Shown here: in pieces, positions 52,068 through 60,623 of the stretch
Layout: each line of letters opens with the position of its first letter
How positions within the stretch are numbered: the stretch's first letter is position 1
NCBI RefSeq assembly: GCF_900461525.1
Contig: NZ_UGOD01000001.1
Span: forward strand, 342,501 to 406,500
Length of the DNA: 64,000 nt
Direction of reading: 5' to 3'
From: Legionella busanensis
GTDB taxonomy: Bacteria > Pseudomonadota > Gammaproteobacteria > Legionellales > Legionellaceae
Notes under the pieces: generated by a model
What the model was told of the DNA's origin: nothing
What the model saw: only the letters and a program-made list of their open reading frames with translations
Database searches by the model: none
Made by a program: the position numbers and the translations under genes

Positions 52068-52891
52068 AATCTTCCCTCGTAAACAAAGGTTGCGGGCCCT
52101 GTTAAAAAAGCAGAGGTTGATAAGCCTGACCAGTCGACACGTAGCTTTCCTCCTAGAAGAACAACGTCAATTGGACTTTTTAAATGGTGAAATAATTGGG
52201 CTGCTATGGCTGCTGCAAGTGCGCCACTGCCACAAGCTTGCGTTTCACCACAACCTCTTTCATAAACACGCAACGCAATTTGATGTTCATTTATAATTTT
52301 CATAAACCCGGCGTTTGTTTGTTCTGGAAAAAGGGGATGCTCACTAATTTCTTTACCTAACTCTATAACTGGCGTATGAATTAAATCATCAACAACTGTA
52401 ATAGCATGTGGATTTCCTACGCTTAAAGCATGTACCTGATGACTTTTGCCATTTTTTAAGGGTAGCGAATAAAGAGGCATCTGCTTTAAAATTTTCAATG
52501 GAATACGGTTGGGTTCAAAAATAGGCTGGCCGACATCAACTGTTACAGTATTATCAGGGTTTATTTGTAAAGACATATTCGTTGTTTTGGTAGCAATGCG
52601 AATTTGGGTTTTTGCTGTTAACCCATAATATTTTACAAAGCGTGCTAAACAACGAGCGCCATTGCCACATTGGCCAACTTCCTGTCCATCGGCATTAAAG
52701 ATTCGATAGAAGAAATCAATGTTATCATCTTGGCTGGCTTCAACTATTAAGCACTGATCAAAACCAATGCCCGTATGACGATTGGCTAAGCTAGGTATGT
52801 TTAATTGGCTTAAATCAATTTTTTGTCTTACAGCATCAATAACAATAAAATCATTACCTAAGCCATGCATTTTAGTAAAGTGAAGAGGCAT
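52055..52891 (-). CDS. dapF: Diaminopimelate epimerase
   Basis: Converts LL- to meso-diaminopimelate for lysine and peptidoglycan. 278 residues from ATG 52891 (start MPLHFTKMHGLGNDFIVID); a TTG five codons earlier is less likely. Both catalytic cysteines are present, in GQCGNGARC and GCGETQACGSGA. Its ribosome site is weak. Preceded 20 bases upstream by lptM, the order also seen in E. coli. Confidence 0.96.
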   Translation of the reverse strand: MPLHFTKMHGLGNDFIVIDAVRQKIDLSQLNIPSLANRHTGIGFDQCLIVEASQDDNIDFFYRIFNADGQEVGQCGNGARCLARFVKYYGLTAKTQIRIATKTTNMSLQINPDNTVTVDVGQPIFEPNRIPLKILKQMPLYSLPLKNGKSHQVHALSVGNPHAITVVDDLIHTPVIELGKEISEHPLFPEQTNAGFMKIINEHQIALRVYERGCGETQACGSGALAAAIAAQLFHHLKSPIDVVLLGGKLRVDWSGLSTSAFLTGPATFVYEGRLCEL

Positions 52892-52911
52892 AATATTTTC
52901 AATCAAAATGA

Positions 52912-53028
52912 CTAGGATACAGGTTTTTGTTGATTAGGAGGAGGGGGAAGGTATAAAGGTCCCTTTTGGCCACAAGCAGAAAGATTAATGGTGGTGAGTA
53001 AAATAAATAATACTGTGATAAATTTCAT
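52912..53028 (-). CDS. lptM: LptM (YifL) small lipoprotein
   Basis: 38-residue lipoprotein read from the minus strand. Signal peptide MKFITVLFILLTTINLSAC with lipobox LSAC (Cys19), then the family signature GQKGPLYLPPPP. LptM stabilises the LptDE complex that inserts lipopolysaccharide in the outer membrane of E. coli. Here, as in E. coli, it is just upstream of dapF. A TATAAT box (minus strand, 53063-53058) lies 30 bases before the start. Confidence 0.92.
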   Translation of the reverse strand: MKFITVLFILLTTINLSACGQKGPLYLPPPPNQQKPVS

Positions 53029-53120
53029 GATAATAAAGAATAAGTAATTTGGTAGTGATTATAAGAAAAGGAGTAATAAATCGCTATTGGATTTTATAAG
53101 GGTTATTAATTTGAGTTTGA

Positions 53121-54416
53121 TTATCTTTTGGGAGATGGAGACGAACTTTCTAAATAGTCTTCATCAACTCCTTCAGCCCCAATAGTTTCAGGACTAATTA
53201 AAAAATTCTCTATATCTTCGCTGGTGAGTGCGTCACATTCTTTACTGGTTGCTGGTCGATAAGAGCAAGGATTAATGATAATTGTTTTTGTCTTATAGTT
53301 TGTTTCTGTGTCACTGATCTTTTCTTCCCAATCAAGTTCAAAGTTTAAAACTTCAGGAATAAGAGATTCAGAGTCTTCACTATAAATGGGTGTAACTTTT
53401 ACCGTAATACTCTGGATACAATTTGAATTTTCTCTTTTTTTAGTTAATTTCTCAATAATGGGTTTCTCAACTAAATTTAGAGTGTTGTAATTTGCGGCAG
53501 CGGTGATTGGCATTAAATGAGCTGCTGTATGTTGTCCACCAAGACAGAGGCCTCTTAAATGTCCCCAATGGTATTTACTCCCTTTTACCAGCACCACAGT
53601 TTCTACTCCATGTGCTTCAAACACTTCACGGCAAGATGCTCCTGTTAGTTGCTTTTGGCCAATTCGGCGCTTATTGCCTTTTGCCTTTTTAATAGTTTCT
53701 AAGGTTATTTCAAATTCTGAAGGTTCCAGCCGGTTAGAAACTAGTTGTGGTTTGTCTTCACGAAGCTCTTTTTTCTTGACATTTGGGATGATAACTCTAC
53801 CTTTTTGATGATCATTTTTGATGGGCGTCTCTTTTCCAAAAAACTTTACTCTGCTAACTTTTCTTGTTTTACTTTCTACTTTTACTTCACCGATTTTACG
53901 CAGCTTATTAGTTCCCTGAGGTGTATACATTGTTTCTACGCTACGATAACCCTTAAAAGGAGAAGCTTCACCAGTATACTGCGTGACCTGAATTCCACGT
54001 TTTTCTAACTCTTGAATTAACTTAGCGTCGGTGGCTCCTTCTATCGTAGCCACAATTTTTTGATTAGAAGCGACTATTTCTTTTTTTATCTTTTTTTCAG
54101 AGCGTAGTGGGGCTGGTGCCTTTTCCTCTTGGCCACGTTGCCTTTTTTTCGCTTCTCTAGCTGGATTCTTCTTCTGTAAAGCAGCAGTAACCTCTGTAGA
54201 ATCCGCTTTGAATTCGCAACTTAATAAATAAATTATAAATTGAGAAGTTACCTTTCTTTGCTCTTGCCCAGGCCTCACGGGCGCTTTTTGATATTCCTGA
54301 TAAAGATTTTCCCATTGTTTATCACTTAATGCCTCATCACGCCACGTAAAAGTTTCTAAAGCCGGTATACGTTCAATGCAAAGATTTTTAAAATTTTCAG
54401 CAGCTTGTGATAGCAT
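53121..54416 (-). CDS. Orphan protein with beta-beta-alpha-metal nuclease-like motif
   Basis: 431 residues, Lys-rich and hydrophilic in the first half (85-115 highly basic). Residues 281-310 read KYHWGHLRGLCLGGQH followed by a LMPITAAAN element. This resembles the DNA/RNA non-specific endonuclease signature (His-Gly-His-Leu, Gly-Gly, distant Asn), which would make His286 the base and Asn309 a metal ligand. No other domain recognised; no signal peptide or membrane segment; the C-terminus is acidic and Ser/Pro-rich. AGGA is 8 bases before ATG. No small partner (immunity) gene adjoins. A toxin or secreted effector is possible but unproven. Confidence 0.55.
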   Translation of the reverse strand: MLSQAAENFKNLCIERIPALETFTWRDEALSDKQWENLYQEYQKAPVRPGQEQRKVTSQFIIYLLSCEFKADSTEVTAALQKKNPAREAKKRQRGQEEKAPAPLRSEKKIKKEIVASNQKIVATIEGATDAKLIQELEKRGIQVTQYTGEASPFKGYRSVETMYTPQGTNKLRKIGEVKVESKTRKVSRVKFFGKETPIKNDHQKGRVIIPNVKKKELREDKPQLVSNRLEPSEFEITLETIKKAKGNKRRIGQKQLTGASCREVFEAHGVETVVLVKGSKYHWGHLRGLCLGGQHTAAHLMPITAAANYNTLNLVEKPIIEKLTKKRENSNCIQSITVKVTPIYSEDSESLIPEVLNFELDWEEKISDTETNYKTKTIIINPCSYRPATSKECDALTSEDIENFLISPETIGAEGVDEDYLESSSPSPKR

Positions 54417-54721
54417 TTAATAATTCCTGTACCAACTTTATTAAATTGATCAATTACAATAATATCTAATTATAAATGATTTCTATTGTTAAAAAAAGGT
54501 GCAGTTTGATTTTATTTAATCCAAAAAGACTAAGTGATTGTGTTTTAAAGATATTTTGAATAATTATTAATTAACCTATCTTCTATAGAACCTATATGCA
54601 GCAGTAAGTAATAATACTATGCAGATGATTTAATCACTCAGATAGCTTAAACTACGTCATAAATTGGATTCATATTTAAAACATAATTAAGATATGTTTA
54701 ATAATTTAATGTGGAGTTTAA
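54417..54721. other. 305-base gap with divergent promoters
   Basis: AT-rich region between two divergent genes. It contains the palindrome TTGATCAA (54446-54453) and a minus-strand TATAAT (54474-54469) about 50 bases before the nuclease-like gene, without a clear -35 box. No reading frame or RNA gene seen. Confidence 0.45.
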
Positions 54722-55375
54722 GTGAGTAATTTTAATTCTGAAGATATTAAACGCTCTCAAGGCTGTGTAATTTGGATGCATGGCCTTGGTGCCGATGGTT
54801 CTGATATGGCAGGTTTAGCCGCTGAATATCCTATTGTTGAATTAGCTTTAGAACATCTTTGTTTAGATGCCCCTATTCGACCTGTTACGTTAAATGCTGG
54901 CATGCCTATGCGTGCTTGGTATGATATTGTTGGCTTAAATTTAACTGATAGAGAAGATAGAGCAGGCATTTTACATTCTTTTAATTATATTAAAGAAGTG
55001 ATTGAGCAACAGATAAGTGTTGGTTATGAGCCTTCGCAAATTGTCCTTGCTGGCTTTTCCCAAGGTGGGGCAATGGCCTTATACAGTGCTCTTCATTGTG
55101 ATTTTCCCTTAGCAGGCGTTATTGCTTTATCTGCTTATTTGCCGCTTGCACTTGAATCTAAACCTATCTTAGCTAAAAATACCCCCATTTTTTTAGCGTC
55201 GGGGCTATATGATCCAATTGTCTTACCTGATTGGTCAAAGCATACGAAAGACTGGTTGATAGCGAATGAGTTTAATAATATTACTTGGCGACAGTATCCT
55301 ATGGAGCATGCCATTTGTCCGACAGAAATTACTGATATTGCCAGTTGGTTATCGACGCAATTTAAGGGAGCTTAA
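54722..55375 (+). CDS. Carboxylesterase, phospholipase/thioesterase type
   Basis: 217-residue alpha/beta hydrolase of the Abhydrolase_2 family. Nucleophile Ser in AGFSQGGAMA, acid in GLYDPIV, His in MEHAICP; oxyanion-side WMHGLGADGSD. Cytoplasmic, no signal peptide. GTG start 4 bases after GGAGTTTAA-type site. Related proteins hydrolyse short acyl or acyl-thioester bonds; the physiological substrate is not known. Six bases before ratA. Confidence 0.9.
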   Translation: MSNFNSEDIKRSQGCVIWMHGLGADGSDMAGLAAEYPIVELALEHLCLDAPIRPVTLNAGMPMRAWYDIVGLNLTDREDRAGILHSFNYIKEVIEQQISVGYEPSQIVLAGFSQGGAMALYSALHCDFPLAGVIALSAYLPLALESKPILAKNTPIFLASGLYDPIVLPDWSKHTKDWLIANEFNNITWRQYPMEHAICPTEITDIASWLSTQFKGA

Positions 55376-55381
55376 CTGGTT

Positions 55382-55819
55382 ATGACAAGTGTTAAAAAAT
55401 TGCGGGTTGTACCTTTTTCGTGTGAGCAAATGTTTAACTTAGTTAATGATGTTGAGCGTTATCATGAATTTCTTCCTTATTGTTCTGCAAGTAACGTGAA
55501 TTATCGGGATGAGGATGAAATTCAAGCAACCTTAGTTATTACTGCAGCTGGTATAAGTAAATCATTTACGACTAGAAACCTCCAACAGCTCAATAAGATG
55601 ATTGAAATTCGTTTAGTTGACGGTCCGTTTAAACATCTGGAAGGTTTTTGGCGCTTTGATGAAGTACCAGGAGGGGGTTGTCAAATTGGTTTTGATTTAG
55701 AATTTGAATTTGCAGGTAGAATGTTTGCGTTTCTATTAGGATCTGTATTTGAGCAGGTCACTGATAAAATGGTTGATGCCTTTTGTGAACGCGCTGAGTT
55801 TATTTATGGTCGAAGTTGA
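55382..55819 (+). CDS. ratA: RatA/Coq10-like START-domain protein
   Basis: 145 residues (E. coli RatA about 145-158 depending on start). Begins with VKKLRVVPFSCEQMFNLVND and continues VERYHEFLPYC, the family hallmark. Homologues bind ubiquinone (Coq10) and RatA has been reported to block 70S formation in E. coli. Next to rnfH as in E. coli, overlapping it by 14 bases. Confidence 0.92.
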   Translation: MTSVKKLRVVPFSCEQMFNLVNDVERYHEFLPYCSASNVNYRDEDEIQATLVITAAGISKSFTTRNLQQLNKMIEIRLVDGPFKHLEGFWRFDEVPGGGCQIGFDLEFEFAGRMFAFLLGSVFEQVTDKMVDAFCERAEFIYGRS

Positions 55820-56075
55820 AGTCATTTATATTGACTATGAGCAAGTAATTACTCATTTACATTGTACGTTACCTGAAGGGGCAACTGTAGAAGATGCACT
55901 TAATGAGTCTGGAATAGTTACTCTTTTTCCAGACGTACAAGAATTAGCTATTGGTATTTTTTCAAAACGTGTAGATCGCACAACAGCTTTAAAAACAGGC
56001 GATCGAATTGAAATTTATCGCCCATTAATTAATGATCCTAAAGAGAAACGGCGCTTACGCGCTAAGAAAATTTAA
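55806..56075 (+). CDS. rnfH: RnfH family (UPF0125, ubiquitin-like fold) protein
   Basis: 89 residues from ATG 55806, within the end of ratA. MVEVEVIYIDYEQVI, GDRIEIYRPLINDPKEKRR are typical. Function unknown. Convergent with bamE, the same local order as in E. coli. Confidence 0.92.
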   Translation: MVEVEVIYIDYEQVITHLHCTLPEGATVEDALNESGIVTLFPDVQELAIGIFSKRVDRTTALKTGDRIEIYRPLINDPKEKRRLRAKKI

Positions 56076-56090
56076 TAGTAATATTACTAT

Positions 56091-56405
56091 TTAAGGCATA
56101 TGGTCAATTCGAGTTAACCTATCGTGCCTAAAATACAATACAATATTACGAATCTCTCTTATACTATTACCACGTTGCCAAGTGTAAGCATAGTCCCAAC
56201 GATCATTATTAAAAGTAGGGCTTAAAAGGCTGGTACCCATTAAAATAGCTACATCTTCTTTACTCATGCCAACGTGTAAGCGTGCAATTTTATCTTGAGG
56301 TAATAAGTTACCTTGTTGAACGACACGTCTGGCAAAGTCATAAGACATACATTGTGTTAATGTTAATACTAAAGCAATCAGTAAGATACGTGGTGTAAAT
56401 CTCAT
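56091..56405 (-). CDS. bamE: Outer membrane assembly lipoprotein BamE
   Basis: Lipoprotein of the BAM complex for outer-membrane protein insertion. 104 residues from ATG 56405, where a lipoprotein signal begins (MRFTPRILLIALVLTLTQC, lipobox LTQC); an ATG ten codons earlier would put a basic stretch ahead of it. Core motif KIARLHVGMSKEDVAILMGT, then DRWDYAYTWQRG. Divergent from fur, an arrangement also known in Pseudomonas (omlA-fur). Confidence 0.93.
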   Translation of the reverse strand: MRFTPRILLIALVLTLTQCMSYDFARRVVQQGNLLPQDKIARLHVGMSKEDVAILMGTSLLSPTFNNDRWDYAYTWQRGNSIREIRNIVLYFRHDRLTRIDHMP

Positions 56406-56498
56406 TTTTTTGCCCACAATTAAAAATTTCGCCATAATATCATGCTATCTTTAGAAATAACACCAGCTTTAGGCATCATTACTGTTTTAGGAGTTTTT

Positions 56499-56909
56499 GT
56501 GGAAGAAAGTCAGCAATTGAAAGACGCCGGTTTAAAAATTACTATACCGAGATTGAAAGTATTACAGATTTTAGAGCAATCTACCGATCATCATCTAAGC
56601 GCTGAAGCTGTTTATAAAAAGCTCTTAGATATGGGAGAAGATGTAGGCTTAGCAACTGTGTATCGGGTTTTAACTCAATTTGAAGCAGCTGGTTTAGTTT
56701 CGCGTCATAATTTTGAGGGCGGTTATTCAGTTTTTGAATTATCTCAAGGTGAACATCATGATCATCTTGTTTGTGTTAAATGTGGTAAGGTTGAAGAGTT
56801 TATTGATGAGGTTATTGAGCAAAGGCAACAATTAATTGCTGAGAAAGCTCAATTTAAGATGACAGATCATGCTTTAAATATTTATGGCCTATGTCCTGAT
56901 TGTCAATAA
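56499..56909 (+). CDS. fur: Ferric uptake regulator Fur
   Basis: Iron-responsive repressor. 136 residues from GTG 56499, five bases after TTAGGAG; an in-frame ATG at 56442 would add 19 hydrophobic residues that do not fit the family. Winged helix with RLKVLQILEQ and GLATVYRVLTQFEAAGLVSRH; metal site EHHDHLVCVKCGK with a second CPDC at the end. No obvious Fur box was found in the 93-base gap shared with bamE. Confidence 0.95.
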   Translation: MEESQQLKDAGLKITIPRLKVLQILEQSTDHHLSAEAVYKKLLDMGEDVGLATVYRVLTQFEAAGLVSRHNFEGGYSVFELSQGEHHDHLVCVKCGKVEEFIDEVIEQRQQLIAEKAQFKMTDHALNIYGLCPDCQ

Positions 56910-57141
56910 TCCCTTAAAGTTTATATTCTATTATATAAATAACCTATTTTGTTTAATTGTTTGCACAAGGTTGTATGTTAGGTATGAAAATGAGTTAAAA
57001 ATATTGCTGACGAGTATCTACTTTGGTTTAACTTAGGTAAATTAGAGGCAACAGGAATAACTTTACTTTTAATGTATAAATTCCTTCTTTTGCCAGAGAA
57101 AAAGTATATTATAGTTTGAAATATATTGCTTAAAATAATAA

Positions 57142-58650
57142 ATGAATAAGCCATCCATATCTGAACTAGCAGCGCCTTATCAAGCTCATCCCGTTTTTTC
57201 TTTTAGCTTAGGTAATATTTTAATTGATAATAAAATTTTGCCTAATGCCTCAGTCAATCTTCTTGTTAAAAATTTTAATCGTCATGGACTAATTGCAGGT
57301 GCGACAGGCACAGGTAAAACAAAAACCATGCAAGTATTGTGCGAGCAATTATCACAAGCAGGGATCCCTTCACTTGTTATGGATATTAAAGGAGATGTAT
57401 CAGGATTGGCTATGCCTGCTGTTACAAGTGAGTTTTTAAAAAGTCGTAGTCAGTTGTTAAATATACCCTTTGTACCAAAAGCTTATCCTGTTGAGTTATT
57501 TACTTTGAGTGAGAAACTTTTAGGCATTCAATTACGTACGACACTAATGGATTTCGGCGCACTTTTATTCGCACGACTTTTAGCGCTTAATGAAACCCAA
57601 GCTAGTATTATTACTGTTATTTTTGAATATGCAAAAGTAAATAATTTACCGTTTATTACTTTAAATGATTTCAAAGCTATTTTAAATTTTATTCAAACGG
57701 AAGAAGGGAAAGCTGACTTTAAAGCCCAATTTGGTAATGTTGCTAGTACATCGATTAATATTATTTTACGTAAAATTATTGATTTGGAGGCGCAAGGTAT
57801 TCAGGAATTTTTTTCTAAGCCGGCTTTTAAAATAAACGATTTACTGCGCATTAACGCGCAAGGGGAAGGCATTATTTCTATTTTGCGTTTAATGACTATG
57901 CAGGAGAATCCTAAGCTATTCTCCACATTTATGATTAAGCTCTTAACAGACGTTTATCAAAAACTACCTGAAATTGGCGATCCACCGAAGCCTAAGTTAG
58001 TTTTATTTATTGATGAGGCGCATTTAATTTTTAACCAAGCTAATCAAACCTTATTACAGCTGCTAGAAACTACCGTCAAGTTAATCCGTTCCAAAGGAGT
58101 GGGTATTATCTTTTGCACCCAAACACCTAGTGATATTCCTGCCAGTATACTAAGTCAACTCGGTTTAAAAATTCAACATTCTTTACGGGCATTTACAGCA
58201 AAAGATAGACAAGCGATAAAATTAGTCGCACAAAATTTTCCACCCTCAGATTATTACAATATAGAAAATTTATTAACTTCCCTTGGCATAGGTGAGGCAT
58301 TAGTAACAGCGCTTGATGATCGGGGCCAGCCAACACCTGTTGTACATTGTATGATGCGCCCGCCTGCATCACGTATGGGTTCTTTAACCAATCAGGAAGC
58401 TGACTCCATTATCATTAAATCTGAATTATTAGCTTATTATAAGGAGACTAAAAATGAAAAATCAGCAGCAGAAGTGTTAGCTAGTAAGCGAAATTCAGAA
58501 CCCAGTAAAATGAATAAAAACAAGCAAGAAAAAGAACCGCCGTCAATCATCACGACGCTTGGTAAAAGCAGTTTATTTCGACAAATTGTGCGGCAGACTT
58601 TTCGTGAGCTAACTAGAGCACTTCTACGGGCAATGGGTTTAAAGAAATAA
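57142..58650 (+). CDS. HerA-like ATPase, DUF853 (YjgR) family
   Basis: 502 residues (E. coli YjgR 500). RecA/FtsK-like P-loop ATPase with Walker A GATGTGKTKT (about 53-62), MDIKGDVSGLA, and Walker B LVLFIDEAHLIF; the C-terminal HerA-like region includes IIFCTQTPSDIP. Tail (about 440-500) is Lys-rich with a final amphipathic helix. Function of the family is unclear. Single gene; 232-base gap before it shows nothing definite. Confidence 0.88.
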   Translation: MNKPSISELAAPYQAHPVFSFSLGNILIDNKILPNASVNLLVKNFNRHGLIAGATGTGKTKTMQVLCEQLSQAGIPSLVMDIKGDVSGLAMPAVTSEFLKSRSQLLNIPFVPKAYPVELFTLSEKLLGIQLRTTLMDFGALLFARLLALNETQASIITVIFEYAKVNNLPFITLNDFKAILNFIQTEEGKADFKAQFGNVASTSINIILRKIIDLEAQGIQEFFSKPAFKINDLLRINAQGEGIISILRLMTMQENPKLFSTFMIKLLTDVYQKLPEIGDPPKPKLVLFIDEAHLIFNQANQTLLQLLETTVKLIRSKGVGIIFCTQTPSDIPASILSQLGLKIQHSLRAFTAKDRQAIKLVAQNFPPSDYYNIENLLTSLGIGEALVTALDDRGQPTPVVHCMMRPPASRMGSLTNQEADSIIIKSELLAYYKETKNEKSAAEVLASKRNSEPSKMNKNKQEKEPPSIITTLGKSSLFRQIVRQTFRELTRALLRAMGLKK

Positions 58651-58677
58651 TATTGTAATAGACTTCTAATCATTAAT

Positions 58678-59403
58678 TTATATACGAATATCGAGAATCT
58701 CTAATTGCTTAAGTAGCAACGTTAAAGACTCAACTAAATTTGTATTAAGCGCTGCCAATGAATGTGGTTTTTCAGTTAAGCTTTGTTTACATTCTAACTC
58801 AACGCCTAAATAATCTTCTGCTGCATATTTTTTTCTGAGGCTTGTAGTAAAGCCATCACTATTACCTCGATATGGGTAATTTAGCCGTACTCGCAAATGT
58901 TGATGATTCTGTTTTAGTATTTGTTGCCATAGTCGAGCAAGCTTTTGCTCAGTAGGTCGTTTAGGATCATAAAGAAATCCAATATCAGTCGTTCTATTTA
59001 CACCATTTAAACTTGGTGTAAAACTGTGAATAGATAAATGCCAGACTTGATATCCTTTAACGATAGCGTCTTGAATGCGCTCTTCAGCTGATTGGCGAAA
59101 AGGTAGGTAATAATTTTTTATTAAATATTCTTTTTCTTCGGTAGAAAATTGTTGTGATATTTCAGAAAAACAGGTTTTATGTTTAAGGCTACGATTACAA
59201 TCAATCAATAAGCGACTCACGGTAGCAGAGATTAAGGGGTAATTAAATACATGGCTTAAGTGCTTAGCGATAGCGAAAGCGCCAATATCAAGGCCTCTAT
59301 GGGTATCTAATAATAATTGATAATCTCTAAAATAATGCTCAAACGCTGACGGTACTGTATTGACTGCGTGTTCGCAGCTTAAAATAACTTTTATTTGTTT
59401 CAC
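58678..59403 (-). CDS. N-formylglutamate amidohydrolase-like enzyme
   Basis: 241 residues. Family motifs ILSCEHAVNTVP at the start (metal-binding Glu/His), DTHRGLDIGAFAIA, WHLSIHSFTP, and DYLGVELECKQ. It is a zinc-dependent amidohydrolase fold related to HutG2, but no histidine-degradation genes are near. GTG start overlaps the stop of the preceding ligase gene (GTGA), the last step of a four-gene operon. Within such amidoligase clusters it likely cuts or trims an acyl-amino acid product (inference). Confidence 0.85.
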   Translation of the reverse strand: MKQIKVILSCEHAVNTVPSAFEHYFRDYQLLLDTHRGLDIGAFAIAKHLSHVFNYPLISATVSRLLIDCNRSLKHKTCFSEISQQFSTEEKEYLIKNYYLPFRQSAEERIQDAIVKGYQVWHLSIHSFTPSLNGVNRTTDIGFLYDPKRPTEQKLARLWQQILKQNHQHLRVRLNYPYRGNSDGFTTSLRKKYAAEDYLGVELECKQSLTEKPHSLAALNTNLVESLTLLLKQLEILDIRI

Positions 59404-60623
59404 GTTGGATTAAATTGTTGATTTGTTAATAAACAATGACTAAGTTGGCGATAGATACTTGATAAAATAGTTTTATCAATGTTTGGTCCGCTAGCCTTTA
59501 ATAAACGCTCACTCAAATTCCCTTGACTTAAAATATATTCTAAAACACGTTGACTTGTATCATCTAGATGATGACTAATTTGTTCAATAAGTCGTGACCA
59601 TGCTTCATTGCAATTTTTAACAGGATTTTTTAACTGCCATTGTTTTATTAATTCTGGATCAGTGATCGGTACGGCCAATCCATGCACTATAGTTTGGTCA
59701 AATAGCGCCCGTAATTGTTGGGTAGGATAGGGGTTTTCTAAAAAATAATTTGAGTTTTGAATCCAGTTTTTAAGAATATAAAAAACGGCCTTTGCAATAG
59801 CAATATCCGCTTTGACACATTCTTGCGTATCTAAAATACGAATTTCAATCGCTTTACAATTAAATTTGGGAATTGCTGCCCTGGAGTTTAGCCACTCATG
59901 CTGAAGAATTCCTTCAGGATCAAAAGGGCGGATAGCTTTATACATAGGTTGTAAAACTTGTCGTTGGTACTCTGCTTCTGAACTTATAAATTCTGGAATA
60001 ATATGGCCACTTATAGCGGGAATTTTAAGTTGATTTTTACCATAGAAATCGAGTCGCGTATCTAAAATATTAGTTATACCGCCTTCAAGGAAAGGTGAGC
60101 TTGCTGCTAAGGCAGGTAATAAAGGTAATAATATACGAATTGCATTATGTAGCTGATTAAACTCAGCATCATTAGCAAAAGGTAAGTTAAGATGCATACT
60201 TTGTAAATTTGACCAGCCATGGCCTTCGCAATTAAAGATAGTATCGAATTGTTGATAAAGTTCTTTTTTATCATGTGGCCAGCGTTTAGTTTCTTTAAAA
60301 GGATTCATCCATGGATGGGCGCCCGTAGGCAGCAACTGGAGATTGTATTTATCTAAAAGTTTACTTAGCTTCTCAACTGTCTTCTGAAAATAAGCTTCCA
60401 GAGGTTCAGATAGAGGGCGAGGACCATTATTTTTTAATTCAAGGACATGTAAAACCAATTCATTGCTAACTGCAATTTCACCTAAGCTGACTTCATTAAC
60501 TATTTCACCAGCAAGTTCTTGCAAAATAAAATCACTTCTCGGCTGAATATTGAGTGAGGTTTTGTCAACTAACATATATTCAATTTCAATACCAATGACA
60601 GAAAAAATAGAATAATTAGACAT
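59400..60623 (-). CDS. GCS2-like glutamate-cysteine ligase family protein
   Basis: 407 residues from ATG 60623; ATG 60629 is two codons earlier and too near AGGAAG. Carboxylate-amine ligase of the GCS2/YbdK group: IGIEIEYMLVD at the start (metal-binding Glu), GAHPWMNP, LQSMHLNLPF (His), and KAIEIRILDTQECVKADI. It should join an amino group to a glutamate-like carboxylate with ATP. It overlaps both operon neighbours (8 bases with the ATP-grasp gene, 4 with the amidohydrolase). Confidence 0.85.
   Translation of the reverse strand: MSNYSIFSVIGIEIEYMLVDKTSLNIQPRSDFILQELAGEIVNEVSLGEIAVSNELVLHVLELKNNGPRPLSEPLEAYFQKTVEKLSKLLDKYNLQLLPTGAHPWMNPFKETKRWPHDKKELYQQFDTIFNCEGHGWSNLQSMHLNLPFANDAEFNQLHNAIRILLPLLPALAASSPFLEGGITNILDTRLDFYGKNQLKIPAISGHIIPEFISSEAEYQRQVLQPMYKAIRPFDPEGILQHEWLNSRAAIPKFNCKAIEIRILDTQECVKADIAIAKAVFYILKNWIQNSNYFLENPYPTQQLRALFDQTIVHGLAVPITDPELIKQWQLKNPVKNCNEAWSRLIEQISHHLDDTSQRVLEYILSQGNLSERLLKASGPNIDKTILSSIYRQLSHCLLTNQQFNPT

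Noticed and set aside
56442..56498. 19-residue longer Fur from ATG 56442
   Set aside because: No ribosome site precedes that ATG, the added residues are hydrophobic and foreign to Fur, while GTG 56499 has TTAGGAG five bases upstream and gives the expected length.
34034..58650. SIR2-HerA antiphage pair
   Set aside because: A SIR2-like gene and a HerA-like ATPase both occur, but they are about 22 kb apart on opposite strands with housekeeping genes between, and the ATPase belongs to the widespread DUF853/YjgR family. Known SIR2-HerA systems are adjacent gene pairs.
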